Shown piece by piece: positions 14,197 to 21,440 of a stretch of 32,898 bases of DNA; position 1 is the stretch's first letter, and the number at the start of each line of letters is the position of its first letter. Origin of the DNA: Clostridia bacterium (GTDB taxonomy: Bacteria; Bacillota; Clostridia; TANB77; CAG-508). The position numbers were made by a program, and so were the translations under genes. Under the pieces are notes generated by a model. That model searched no databases, was not told the origin of the DNA, and saw only the letters and a program-made list of their open reading frames with translations. The stretch covers positions 1 to 32,898 of the forward strand of contig CAADUD010000002.1 in NCBI GenBank assembly GCA_900752095.1, read 5' to 3'.

Positions 14197-14435
14197 GGCA
14201 TATAACTTTAAAAGAAATGTTAGATGCATTGGTAGATTGTATTATAAACAAAAAAGAATATCCTATTTTTTATTACAAAAAGCAAAATTATTATACAGGT
14301 AATGATGAATTTATAGAAATAACAGAAGTAGACTTGATGTATGGAAGATTTAAAACTGTAGATGGTGATTTTTCTGAATTTGATTGGGAAATTGAAAAAA
14401 GTAACATCTACATGAGGGAGGACAAGCAATGCTAA
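14193..14435 (+). CDS. Unknown phage protein, 80 aa
   Basis: GGAGGTTGGGAG before ATG 14193 selects MRHITLKEMLDAL over the in-frame upstream starts. The C-terminal part (EFIEITEVDLMYGRFKTVDGD) is strand-rich. It overlaps the ASCH gene by 7 nt. Confidence 0.6.
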   Translation: MRHITLKEMLDALVDCIINKKEYPIFYYKKQNYYTGNDEFIEITEVDLMYGRFKTVDGDFSEFDWEIEKSNIYMREDKQC

Positions 14436-14764
14436 TACTACCAATAAAAAAGAAATGGTTTGATATGATTAAATCTGGAGAAAAGAAAGAAGAATACAGA
14501 GAAATAAAGTCATATTATACAACTAGATTAAAAAAAATATTTCCTTACAATATACAAAAAAATACTAATGAAATTTGGTATTTAGGAAACAGAACAGCAG
14601 CACAAGAAATTATCTTTAGAAATGGCTATAACAGTAATAGTCCTCAAGTGAAATGTAAATGTATATTGAGAGTAGGCCCAGGCAAAGAAGAATGGGGAGC
14701 AGAGCCAGGCAAAGAATACTATGTTTTAGAAATATTGGAGGTGTTAAATAGTGACAATTACTAA
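14429..14764 (+). CDS. ASCH-domain protein, 111 aa
   Basis: LPIKKKWFDMIKSGEKKEEYREI is the signature entry of ASCH-fold proteins, which share the pseudouridine-synthase-like RNA-binding fold; phage members may bind RNA or modified nucleotides. A later segment (CKCILRVGPGKEEWGAEPG) fits the domain's last strands. GGGAGGA precedes ATG 14429. Confidence 0.75.
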   Translation: MLILPIKKKWFDMIKSGEKKEEYREIKSYYTTRLKKIFPYNIQKNTNEIWYLGNRTAAQEIIFRNGYNSNSPQVKCKCILRVGPGKEEWGAEPGKEYYVLEILEVLNSDNY

Positions 14765-15155
14765 ACCATTAAACGAAATTATGAAAAAGCGAAAATTAAC
14801 ATTAAGAGATTTATATTTTAAGATAAATGAAAAAATCAAATTGTCTAGGTTATCCGATATTAGGTTAGCAAGAGCAGTACCAAATAAAGAAGAAATAGAA
14901 ATATTAAGTAAATATCTAGAGTTAACAGATAAAGAAGTAGAAGATTTGGAAGATATGAAAATAGATAAAATATTACAAGAGCATGTTGATAAAATAAATA
15001 ACCTAATGTCTTTAGTTCCAAAAGATTTAAAAGCAGGACAAGAAGTTATAAAAGAATGTCCAAATTGTGGAGCAAAGTTAATAATAGCAAGAGCAAGTAT
15101 AAACGGTCATCTATGGATTACCTGTGAAAAAGAAGGAGTACTAATATGTCAGTAG
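14751..15155 (+). CDS. HTH plus zinc-ribbon regulator, 134 aa
   Basis: GTG start at 14751 with GGAGGTG upstream, overlapping the previous end. The N-terminal half (EIMKKRKLTLRDLYFKIN ... DIRLARAVPNKEEIEILSKYL) looks like a Cro/CI-type helix-turn-helix; the C-terminal quarter (CPNCGAKL ... ITCEKEGVLIC) like a zinc ribbon. A DNA-binding regulatory role is inferred, not shown. Confidence 0.6.
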   Translation: MTITKPLNEIMKKRKLTLRDLYFKINEKIKLSRLSDIRLARAVPNKEEIEILSKYLELTDKEVEDLEDMKIDKILQEHVDKINNLMSLVPKDLKAGQEVIKECPNCGAKLIIARASINGHLWITCEKEGVLICQ

Positions 15156-15382
15156 CAAAACAAGAAAAATTAAAAAATGAAATTTTGAAAATTTATGACA
15201 CAGGGAAATCAAAAATTATAAAAAAATATAATTTATCTTTATATGACATACAAACAATAGAAGAATTAGTTAAAAAACAAAATAAGTATTTTATTCAAGG
15301 AAATGTAGCTAAACTATTAAAAGATTATGGGTACATTATTAAAAATTATGGAATAGGTTTTGAATTGGAGGTGTTGCAATGA
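15146..15382 (+). CDS. Unknown phage protein, 78 aa
   Basis: Start overlaps the previous gene by 10 nt; GGAG lies before ATG 15146. Basic, helical (LSLYDIQTIEELVKKQNKYF). It overlaps the next ATG as well. Function unknown. Confidence 0.55.
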   Translation: MSVAKQEKLKNEILKIYDTGKSKIIKKYNLSLYDIQTIEELVKKQNKYFIQGNVAKLLKDYGYIIKNYGIGFELEVLQ

Positions 15383-15759
15383 CAACTGAACAAAGAGAAG
15401 CGATTGAATTAGCAAAGGAATTTACAAAAATAGATTTTAGTAATCCACTTGGTTGGTCAGGCTATTATGATACAGACTTAAAAGAATTAAGCCAGGCAAT
15501 AGACACAGTCTTATCTCTAATAAAAGAAAAGGAAAAGTATATAAAAGATGCTGATGATATTACGACAGAGATGAATAATGATATTAAAAAGTTAACATTA
15601 GAAATACAGAAGAAAGATAAGCAAATAGATTTAATGGCAGAAAGAATTAATTGGCTATGTAAAACTGCAGGAATTTTATTAGATAAAGAACATGGATTAA
15701 ATTTTGATGAAGAAGACGTAAAACAATATTTTGAAAACAAAGTGAACAGTCCTGAATAG
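15379..15759 (+). CDS. Coiled-coil phage protein, 126 aa
   Basis: GGAGGTG precedes ATG 15379. After a globular start (AIELAKEFTKIDFSNPLGW) a long coiled coil follows (about 45-90) and then RINWLCKTAGILL. No known family. Its stop codon lies inside the tRNA-like sequence that begins at 15754. Confidence 0.6.
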   Translation: MTTEQREAIELAKEFTKIDFSNPLGWSGYYDTDLKELSQAIDTVLSLIKEKEKYIKDADDITTEMNNDIKKLTLEIQKKDKQIDLMAERINWLCKTAGILLDKEHGLNFDEEDVKQYFENKVNSPE

Positions 15760-15798
15760 AGCACTAGCCTTCTAAGACGTGGGTCGGTGGACTGAATC
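15754..15798 (+). tRNA. Degenerate tRNA-Arg(UCU)-like sequence
   Basis: TAGAGCACTAGCCTTCTAAG (15757-15776) reads like the D-arm 3' half plus anticodon loop CTTCTAA of a tRNA-Arg with anticodon UCU (15771-15773), and GGGTCGGTGGACTGAATC (15781-15798) resembles a variable loop and T-arm (GGGTCGTGGGTTCGAATC in intact relatives). The anticodon and acceptor stems do not pair, so it is probably a relic rather than a working tRNA. Chance similarity is possible. Confidence 0.4.
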
Positions 15799-15824
15799 TT
15801 AATTAGGTAGAAAAGGAGTAGAGT

Positions 15825-16191
15825 ATGGAAATTAAAGTAGGAGAGAAAATTAGGTGCAATGACGGACTCATCGGAGAACTTATACGAATTGAAAGAGATG
15901 ACATAGATACTTCATTAAAATGGTATGTTTTTGATGATGGTAAAAATGAAAGATATGTAAATAAGCCTTACATAACAAAACACAGCTTTAATCTAATAGA
16001 CTTAATAGAAGTACGGAGATGTTATAGAGATACACTTCCCATTCCGAAATACAATCAGAAAAATATATGTAGATGAATATTTTGAAAATAGTATGATTTT
16101 AAATGGAATAATAAATGGAAATGTAATTCTAAAAACAATTCTAACACATGAACAATTTGAAAATAACGCATATAAAATAGACACAAAATAA
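15825..16191 (+). CDS. Unknown phage protein, 121 aa via one +1 shift
   Basis: AAGGAGTAGAG stands before ATG 15825. The product begins MEIKVGEKIRCNDGLIGELI (a small barrel-like start), then reaches NLIDLIEV and needs the C of CGG 16014 to be skipped to continue GDVIEIHFPFRNTIRKIY ... THEQFENNAYKID. LIDLIEVGD followed later by ...T.EQFE is a recurring phage-protein pattern. Without the shift the frame ends after 83 residues with an unrelated tail. Confidence 0.75.
16014..16017 (+). other. CGGA +1 recoding site, Gly64
   Basis: GAA GTA CGG AGA: skipping C gives I-E-V-G-D-V-I-E. Confidence 0.78.
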
Positions 16192-16258
16192 CAAACTTAA
16201 GCACAAAAAGTAGTACAAGTTTATTAATAGAACTATTTTAAGAAAGTAGTTGATTAAA

Positions 16259-16432
16259 ATGAGTAAGAAAGAAAAAGCAATTCAATATCTAGAAAACAGA
16301 AGAAACATGTTACAACAAATGTTACAGAATTTAAAAGATTATGACTTAAATGAGCAATTACGAAGTAAAGTAAGACGAAAATATGCAGAAGAAATTAATT
16401 TACTAGATTATATTATTTTAAAAATAAAGTAG
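16259..16432 (+). CDS. Small basic helical protein, 57 aa
   Basis: MSKKEKAIQYLENRRNMLQQ starts at ATG 16259; a TTG at 16250 is also possible, and neither has a strong ribosome site. Whole protein predicted as a coiled-coil helix. Precedes the late regulator by 9 nt. Confidence 0.5.
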   Translation: MSKKEKAIQYLENRRNMLQQMLQNLKDYDLNEQLRSKVRRKYAEEINLLDYIILKIK

Positions 16433-16441
16433 GAGGTACAA

Positions 16442-16858
16442 ATGAGCAGGGTAAACTATAAAGTTCCAAGATGGGTAAAGAAGAAAATTGAAAATGAACT
16501 TTATCAATATTGGGATAACAAAAAAGAATTAGAAGAAATGCAACGAGATATAATAGAGAGTTCACCAGAACCACCAGATGGACAACCAAGAGGAAACAAC
16601 ATATCTAATGTCACAGAACAAAAAGCCATAAAACTAAGAACATCTAGAAGTATTCTAGCAGTAGAGAGAAGATTAAAATACATAGAGAATGCAATTGCAA
16701 GATTAAATGAAGACGAACAGAAAATATTTGAAATTATATTCAAAGAAAGATGCAATCAAAAGATAGCGGAAACTTATAAATATGTTTCTAGTGATACATA
16801 TTACAATGTTTATAGAAAGATAATTTATTATACAGCCGTTGAATTTGGTGACATTTAA
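16442..16858 (+). CDS. RinA/ArpU-type late transcription activator, 138 aa
   Basis: The phrase ESSPEPPDGQPRGNNISN followed by TEQKAIKL and a long helix ending in AIARLNEDEQKIFEIIF identifies the RinA-type family, in which a sigma-4-like C-terminal HTH (CNQKIAETYKYVSSDTYY) switches on packaging and structural genes. GGAGG precedes ATG 16442. It is the last gene before the non-coding stretch and the late operon, as in SPP1-type and staphylococcal phages. Confidence 0.85.
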   Translation: MSRVNYKVPRWVKKKIENELYQYWDNKKELEEMQRDIIESSPEPPDGQPRGNNISNVTEQKAIKLRTSRSILAVERRLKYIENAIARLNEDEQKIFEIIFKERCNQKIAETYKYVSSDTYYNVYRKIIYYTAVEFGDI

Positions 16859-16859
16859 A

Positions 16860-17353
16860 ATAAATTTTAGAAGGTACAAAAAAAGTACCAAAAAAAGGCA
16901 TATAAAATGTGTTATTATGAAAGCATGAAAATATGTAGATAGAGTAGCTCTCAAAAGGATACAAGCCTTAGTATCCTTCTACATATGCTATAAGTTCAGA
17001 AATGGCTAAGACCAAGTGCTAAGATATTGCGATTGTGGAGAACCAGTATTGCAGTATTTTTCTTACTGACTAAATATCATGTTAGGTGCAAATCCTAACT
17101 TACATGGAAAAAGAAACATCTTTTGCGGAGCTATGTTCATAGAGCGTGGCTCTATTTTTCTTGTAAATAGTATATAAGACACAAGTTCGTGCATTAGACA
17201 TGTACATTGCTACTTGAATATTAAGAAAACTGCAGTAAATCTTAATATGAGAAGAGAAAGCTATTATAAGTGATTACTAGTAAAAGAAAAATAGCTCGTA
17301 AAAGGCAGAAAGCTTGTGTTTTATATAGTGTTTATAAAAAAAGAGGTTAACAA
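16860..17353 (+). ncRNA. Structured non-coding region before the late operon
   Basis: No convincing gene in 495 nt, but many stems: GGTAC/GTACC (16873/16885); a three-way junction with ATATGTAGA/TCTACATAT (16931-16939/16978-16986) enclosing AGAG/CTCT and AGGATAC/GTATCCT (16956-16962/16971-16977); TTAGG-TGCAAAT-CCTAA with a tRNA T-loop-like loop (about 17082-17098); a terminator at 17139-17155; ATATTAAG/CTTAATAT (17218-17225/17241-17248) enclosing ACTGCAGT; and AGCTATT/AATAGCT (17259-17265/17290-17296). Position after the late regulator suggests a leader with attenuation, or a large phage RNA of the ornate kind. I do not recognise a known family. Confidence 0.6.
17139..17160 (+). terminator. 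Terminator inside the late leader
   Basis: ATAGAGC/GCTCTAT with loop GTG, then TTTTC. It would stop transcription before the packaging genes unless overcome. Confidence 0.75.
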
Positions 17354-17551
17354 ATGAAGCTATGTGATACTTGTACAAAAACAAATTGCAAGAAAAGAAT
17401 AGTAATAATACAAGAAGATAATCTAATAACAACAAAGTGTTTAGATTATGAGAAAGATAAAAATAAAATAAAAGGATATAAAAAACAATTAGAGAGAACA
17501 GCAAAAGTCAATAAATCAGTAATGGGGTTGTATGATCCGAGTTGGGATTAG
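17354..17551 (+). CDS. Small cysteine-rich protein, 65 aa
   Basis: AGAGG lies 8 nt before ATG 17354. MKLCDTCTKTNCKKR and TKCLDYEKD supply four cysteines, probably a zinc site; the end KSVMGLYDPSWD is distinctive. First gene of the late region; unknown function. Confidence 0.6.
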   Translation: MKLCDTCTKTNCKKRIVIIQEDNLITTKCLDYEKDKNKIKGYKKQLERTAKVNKSVMGLYDPSWD

Positions 17552-17565
17552 GAGTATGTATAAGT

Positions 17566-17922
17566 ATGAAATTTAAAATAAATAATAAAAATTGGGAAAT
17601 AAAAGAAATATCTCAAGAAGAAATGAAAGAAGAATTAAAAAAACATTGTGAAACACCAATACAAGAAGGAAAATATTACGGATTAACATATGCAGATATA
17701 CAAAAAATATTCTTAGATAAAGATTTGTGCATAGATAGAAAAAGAAATACATTACTACATGAATTAGGACATTGTTATATATTAACATTTATAACCCATA
17801 AAGAAAGACAGTATGATGAAGAAGATGTAGTAGATATAATATCAAATTCACACGATATTATAAGAGATATTGTAGATAAATATTTTGAGGTAAGTAATGA
17901 ATATAAGTCAAAACATAAATAA
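17566..17922 (+). CDS. ImmA/IrrE-like zinc peptidase, 118 aa
   Basis: HELGH at residues 65-69 (NTLLHELGHCYIL) is the metal-binding site of M78/ImmA-type peptidases, which cleave phage repressors. I start at ATG 17566 (MKFKINNKNWEIKE); TTG 17542 would overlap the upstream gene. No HTH is attached. Its place among the late genes, not beside the repressor, is unusual for ImmA. Confidence 0.7.
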   Translation: MKFKINNKNWEIKEISQEEMKEELKKHCETPIQEGKYYGLTYADIQKIFLDKDLCIDRKRNTLLHELGHCYILTFITHKERQYDEEDVVDIISNSHDIIRDIVDKYFEVSNEYKSKHK

Positions 17923-18178
17923 ATTATTATATGCTTTAAAGCAAAAAGGACAAATATATAAAATAAATAGTTTTAAGTTTTATAGCGAGAAAAATGATAA
18001 ATATAGTACAAAATATCAAGTTTTAAAAAGAAAATTAGTAGAAGTATATAACGAAGATGAAGATAAAACAGAATTGCAAGAAAAATATATATTAGAAGAA
18101 GAGTGTTATAGCAAAATAGATTTAATGAAATATCTAGCAGAAGAACATAGAATAGGAAGTGAGGCAAGTGGAAGATGA
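17897..18178 (+). CDS. Unknown phage protein, 93 aa
   Basis: GAGG lies 6-7 nt before ATG 17897, overlapping the peptidase gene by 26 nt. Contains a basic middle (YQVLKRKLVEVYNEDEDKTEL) and ends KYLAEEHRIGSEASGR. Common in front of terminase genes of low-GC phages; role unknown. Confidence 0.6.
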   Translation: MNISQNINKLLYALKQKGQIYKINSFKFYSEKNDKYSTKYQVLKRKLVEVYNEDEDKTELQEKYILEEECYSKIDLMKYLAEEHRIGSEASGR

Positions 18179-18563
18179 TTATAGCAAATTAACAGAAAAA
18201 CAAAAAAGATTTATAGATTATTATATAGAAACAGCAAACGCAACAGAAAGTGCTAGAAGAGCAGGCTATAGTGAAAAAACAGCAAAAAATATTGGTGCTG
18301 AAAACTTAACAAAACTTAACTTTTTTATTCAAGAGAAGTTAGAAGAAAAAGAAAACAACAGAATAGCCTCACAAGATGAAGTATTAGAGTATCTTACAAA
18401 AGTAATGCGAGGAGAAGAAAAAGACCAGTTTGGATTAGATGCTTCTTTGCAAGATAGGACAAAATGTGCAGAACTACTAGGGAAAAGATATGGAACTTTT
18501 ATTGAAAAGAAAGAAGTTAGAGAAAAATGTACAGTTGAATTAGTAGATGATGTAAATGAGTAA
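18159..18563 (+). CDS. Terminase small subunit, 134 aa
   Basis: LTEKQKRFIDYYIETANATESARRAGYSEKTAKNIGAENL is the DNA-recognition HTH of the Terminase_2/SPP1 gp1 family, which selects the pac/cos site. GTG 18159 or GTG 18168 may be the start; the second has GAGG 3 nt upstream, the first a weaker site. It overlaps the large subunit by 8 nt. Confidence 0.87.
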   Translation: MRQVEDDYSKLTEKQKRFIDYYIETANATESARRAGYSEKTAKNIGAENLTKLNFFIQEKLEEKENNRIASQDEVLEYLTKVMRGEEKDQFGLDASLQDRTKCAELLGKRYGTFIEKKEVREKCTVELVDDVNE

Positions 18564-19875
18564 AGAAAGAATTAGTTTACAAGAAATCGTTGGAAAAGGA
18601 TATTCTACATTTTGGAACTTTAAAGGCGATGAAATAATAATTCAAGGATCTAAAAGTAGTAAAAAATCAAAAACGGCAGCATTAAGATGGATGAAACTGT
18701 TAAAGCAATATCCTAGAGCTTGTTTATTAGCTACAAGAGACACAGAAAAAACAATTCGTGACAGTGTATTTGCCGATTTGAAATGGGCAGCTAAGAAAAT
18801 AAAAACCTATGATGAATGGGATTTTATTAAAAGTCCATTAGAATCAACTAACCAATTAACAGGTCAGAAGATATTTTTTAGAGGTCTTGATGATTGGCAA
18901 AAGATAGCTTCAATCACGATAGATGACCCTAATTTAGTTTTATGTTGGGTATGGTTTGAGGAAGCCTTTGAGATAGAAAAGAAAGATACTTACGATAAAG
19001 TTAGAATGTCTATAAGGGGAAAAATGCCGGAAGGATATTTTAATCAATCATTAGCAACATTAAATCCTTGGTCGGACCAACATTTTATAGTGAAGAAGAT
19101 AACGAGTAAATTAACACCAGACGAAAAAATACTTGAGGAAAAAGGAAAACAAGAATTAATTACAGAAGAAGAGCAAGAATTTGTTTATAATGGACAGAAC
19201 GTAAAAGAAAAAGTAAGTCAGCTATTAATGATAACAAATTATAAACTAAATGAATTTTTAGACATAAAGGATTACGCAAGATTCGAGCAAAAAAAGAAAG
19301 AGGACTATGAGGATTATAAAACATCAGGATTAGGTATGCCAGGTATAAGCAAAGGGCTTATATTTAGAAATTGGCGCATTGAGGATACAGAAAAGTATAA
19401 AAATACTTTTGAATTAATAAGAAGAGGTTTGGACTTTGGATATAGTTCAGACCCTTCTGCTTTTTTACAGTTTAATGTGAATTTAAAGACAAAGCAAATA
19501 GTAGTCTTTGATGAGTTTGGGGCAACAGAACTAACAAATGAAATGTTAGCAAACGAATTAAAGAAAAGAATAGAACCTTATGCATTAATAAAAGCAGATG
19601 CAGCAGAGCCAAAGTCAATTGCAGAATTAAACAAGTTAGGAATAAATGCAATACCTGCTCAAAAAGGACCTGACAGTGTGCTACATGGAATAAAATGGCT
19701 AAAAGGATTTGAAATAATAGTAGACCCTAAATGTAAAGGATTGATAGAAGAATTAGGACTCTACCGATGGAAAGTAGATAAATTAGATAATCCATTAAAT
19801 ATTCCAGAAGATAAAAACAATCACTATATAGATGCATTAAGATACGGAAGCGATGATTTATATCTAAGAAATTAG
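18556..19875 (+). CDS. Terminase large subunit, 439 aa
   Basis: Packaging motor ATPase and nuclease of the PBSX/SPP1 type. Walker A-like GSKSSKKSKT (31-40), Walker B-like VLCWVWFEEAFEI (about 128-140), and the RNase-H-fold nuclease start RRGLDFGYSSDPSAF (about 295-309) with a late acidic motif (NNHYIDALRYGSDDL). Length typical. TAC GGA near the end has an out-of-frame CGG and is read normally. Confidence 0.92.
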   Translation: MSKERISLQEIVGKGYSTFWNFKGDEIIIQGSKSSKKSKTAALRWMKLLKQYPRACLLATRDTEKTIRDSVFADLKWAAKKIKTYDEWDFIKSPLESTNQLTGQKIFFRGLDDWQKIASITIDDPNLVLCWVWFEEAFEIEKKDTYDKVRMSIRGKMPEGYFNQSLATLNPWSDQHFIVKKITSKLTPDEKILEEKGKQELITEEEQEFVYNGQNVKEKVSQLLMITNYKLNEFLDIKDYARFEQKKKEDYEDYKTSGLGMPGISKGLIFRNWRIEDTEKYKNTFELIRRGLDFGYSSDPSAFLQFNVNLKTKQIVVFDEFGATELTNEMLANELKKRIEPYALIKADAAEPKSIAELNKLGINAIPAQKGPDSVLHGIKWLKGFEIIVDPKCKGLIEELGLYRWKVDKLDNPLNIPEDKNNHYIDALRYGSDDLYLRN

Positions 19876-19884
19876 GAGGATAAC

Positions 19885-21426
19885 ATGGCAATAGAAAGCA
19901 GACTAATAAAAGAACTTATAACTGAATTTAATATGTCAGATATAAAAAAGAAAATGTTAGATGGAGAAAGATATTTTAGAGATAAAAATGATATATTAAA
20001 AAAAGATTTAAAGACATATACAGTATTTGACCAAAAAACAGGAAATAAGAAACAAATAGTGAATGAAAATAAATCAGATGAACATTTGCCACACGGATTT
20101 TATTGGAAGCAAGTAAACCAGAAAAAGTCATATATCTGTGGAAAGCCAATAACTATTACGTACAATATTCCAGTAGATGGAGATAAAGATGAAGTAACCA
20201 AAAAAGCAGAAAAGAAAATCACTAACATGGTATGGAATATATTAGGACCTAAATTTGAGCAACTTATAAAAAACAGAGTAAAAGAAGCAAGCAATAAAGG
20301 TAGAGCATGGTTACATCCTAATTACAGAAATGGGCAATTGGTATTTGAAAAATATCCTAGCGAAGAATGTATTCCAATATATGATAATGAAACTCAGACG
20401 TATTTAATAGGTTTTATACATTTTTATACAATACAAGATTTAACAGGAGATAAGCCAGAGGATAGAATATATGTAGAATATTGGGATGAAAAAGAAGTAA
20501 GATATTACAATGAAACAAAAGTAAATGATACAATTATATTCTTAGAAGATGTTACAAAACCTAGACCAGAATGTCATTGGTATAGAGAAATATATGATAA
20601 TGCATTAAATAACTTAAAAAGAATTGAAAGACATAGTTGGGGAAAAGTTCCGTTTATTGAGATAGAAAATAATGAAGAAAAGATGACAGACCTAGAACCA
20701 ATAAAACCATTAATAGATGCATATGATTTGATTAATAGTAACTATGTCAACACTGTTGAGGATTTAAAAGAAATAATATGGTTAATTAATGGCTATGGAG
20801 CAGAAGATTTACTTGCATTAATAGAAAATCTTAAAATAAATGGAGTTGCAAGAACGAATGATACAGCAGGAAAAATAGATGCTAAACTGTTAGATATTCC
20901 TTACGAGGCAAGACAAGCATTACTGAAAGGTTTAAAAGAACTTATTTATGAATTTGGAAGGGCTGTAGATACAAGCAATAAAGATTTAATAGGACAAGCT
21001 CCAAGTGGAGTATCATTAGAGTTTTTATATACTGATTTAGATATGAAAGCTGATGATATGATAGGTGGACTTACAAGTGCATTATATGAAGTTTTATGGT
21101 ATGTTTTGCAAGATTTAAAAATGCAAGGAAAGATACCAAAAGAAATAAATGAATTTGACTTTAAGATAGAATTTAATAAGTCAAGGATATTTAATGAAGC
21201 AGAGAAAGTGGACACTTTGAATAATGATACCATATTAAGCTTAAAATCTAAATTAGAAAAGCATCCTTATTGCGATGATGTCGATATAGAACTACAGAGA
21301 ATTAAAGAAGAGAAAGAAGAAAATATGAAAATGCAGAGTATGATTTTTAATAGTTCTGGAGGATTTGATGACGATAGTAAGGACAATAAGAAAAAAGAAG
21401 AAAACACTGATATTGACGAAGAATAG
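19885..21426 (+). CDS. Portal protein, SPP1 type, 513 aa
   Basis: Forms the dodecameric channel for DNA entry and exit. Signature parts: YICGKPITITY, the wing region HWYREIYDN...SWGKVPFIEIENNEE, and DLEPIKPLIDAYDLINSNYVN followed by the long helix PSGVSLEFLYTDLDMKAD. Length is typical of phage_prot_Gp6/SPP1 portals. AGGAGG precedes ATG 19885. Confidence 0.92.
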   Translation: MAIESRLIKELITEFNMSDIKKKMLDGERYFRDKNDILKKDLKTYTVFDQKTGNKKQIVNENKSDEHLPHGFYWKQVNQKKSYICGKPITITYNIPVDGDKDEVTKKAEKKITNMVWNILGPKFEQLIKNRVKEASNKGRAWLHPNYRNGQLVFEKYPSEECIPIYDNETQTYLIGFIHFYTIQDLTGDKPEDRIYVEYWDEKEVRYYNETKVNDTIIFLEDVTKPRPECHWYREIYDNALNNLKRIERHSWGKVPFIEIENNEEKMTDLEPIKPLIDAYDLINSNYVNTVEDLKEIIWLINGYGAEDLLALIENLKINGVARTNDTAGKIDAKLLDIPYEARQALLKGLKELIYEFGRAVDTSNKDLIGQAPSGVSLEFLYTDLDMKADDMIGGLTSALYEVLWYVLQDLKMQGKIPKEINEFDFKIEFNKSRIFNEAEKVDTLNNDTILSLKSKLEKHPYCDDVDIELQRIKEEKEENMKMQSMIFNSSGGFDDDSKDNKKKEENTDIDEE

Positions 21427-21440
21427 AGGTGTTATTTTTT

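Noticed and set aside
15465..15764. Long minus-strand frame opposite the coiled-coil gene
   Set aside because: Shadow of the real gene; serine- and leucine-rich product, no ribosome site.
16931..17110. tRNA gene in the non-coding region
   Set aside because: One hairpin has a T-loop-like loop and the first domain is cloverleaf-like, but the middle arm has an 8-nt loop without U33 and the acceptor strands do not pair in the right order.
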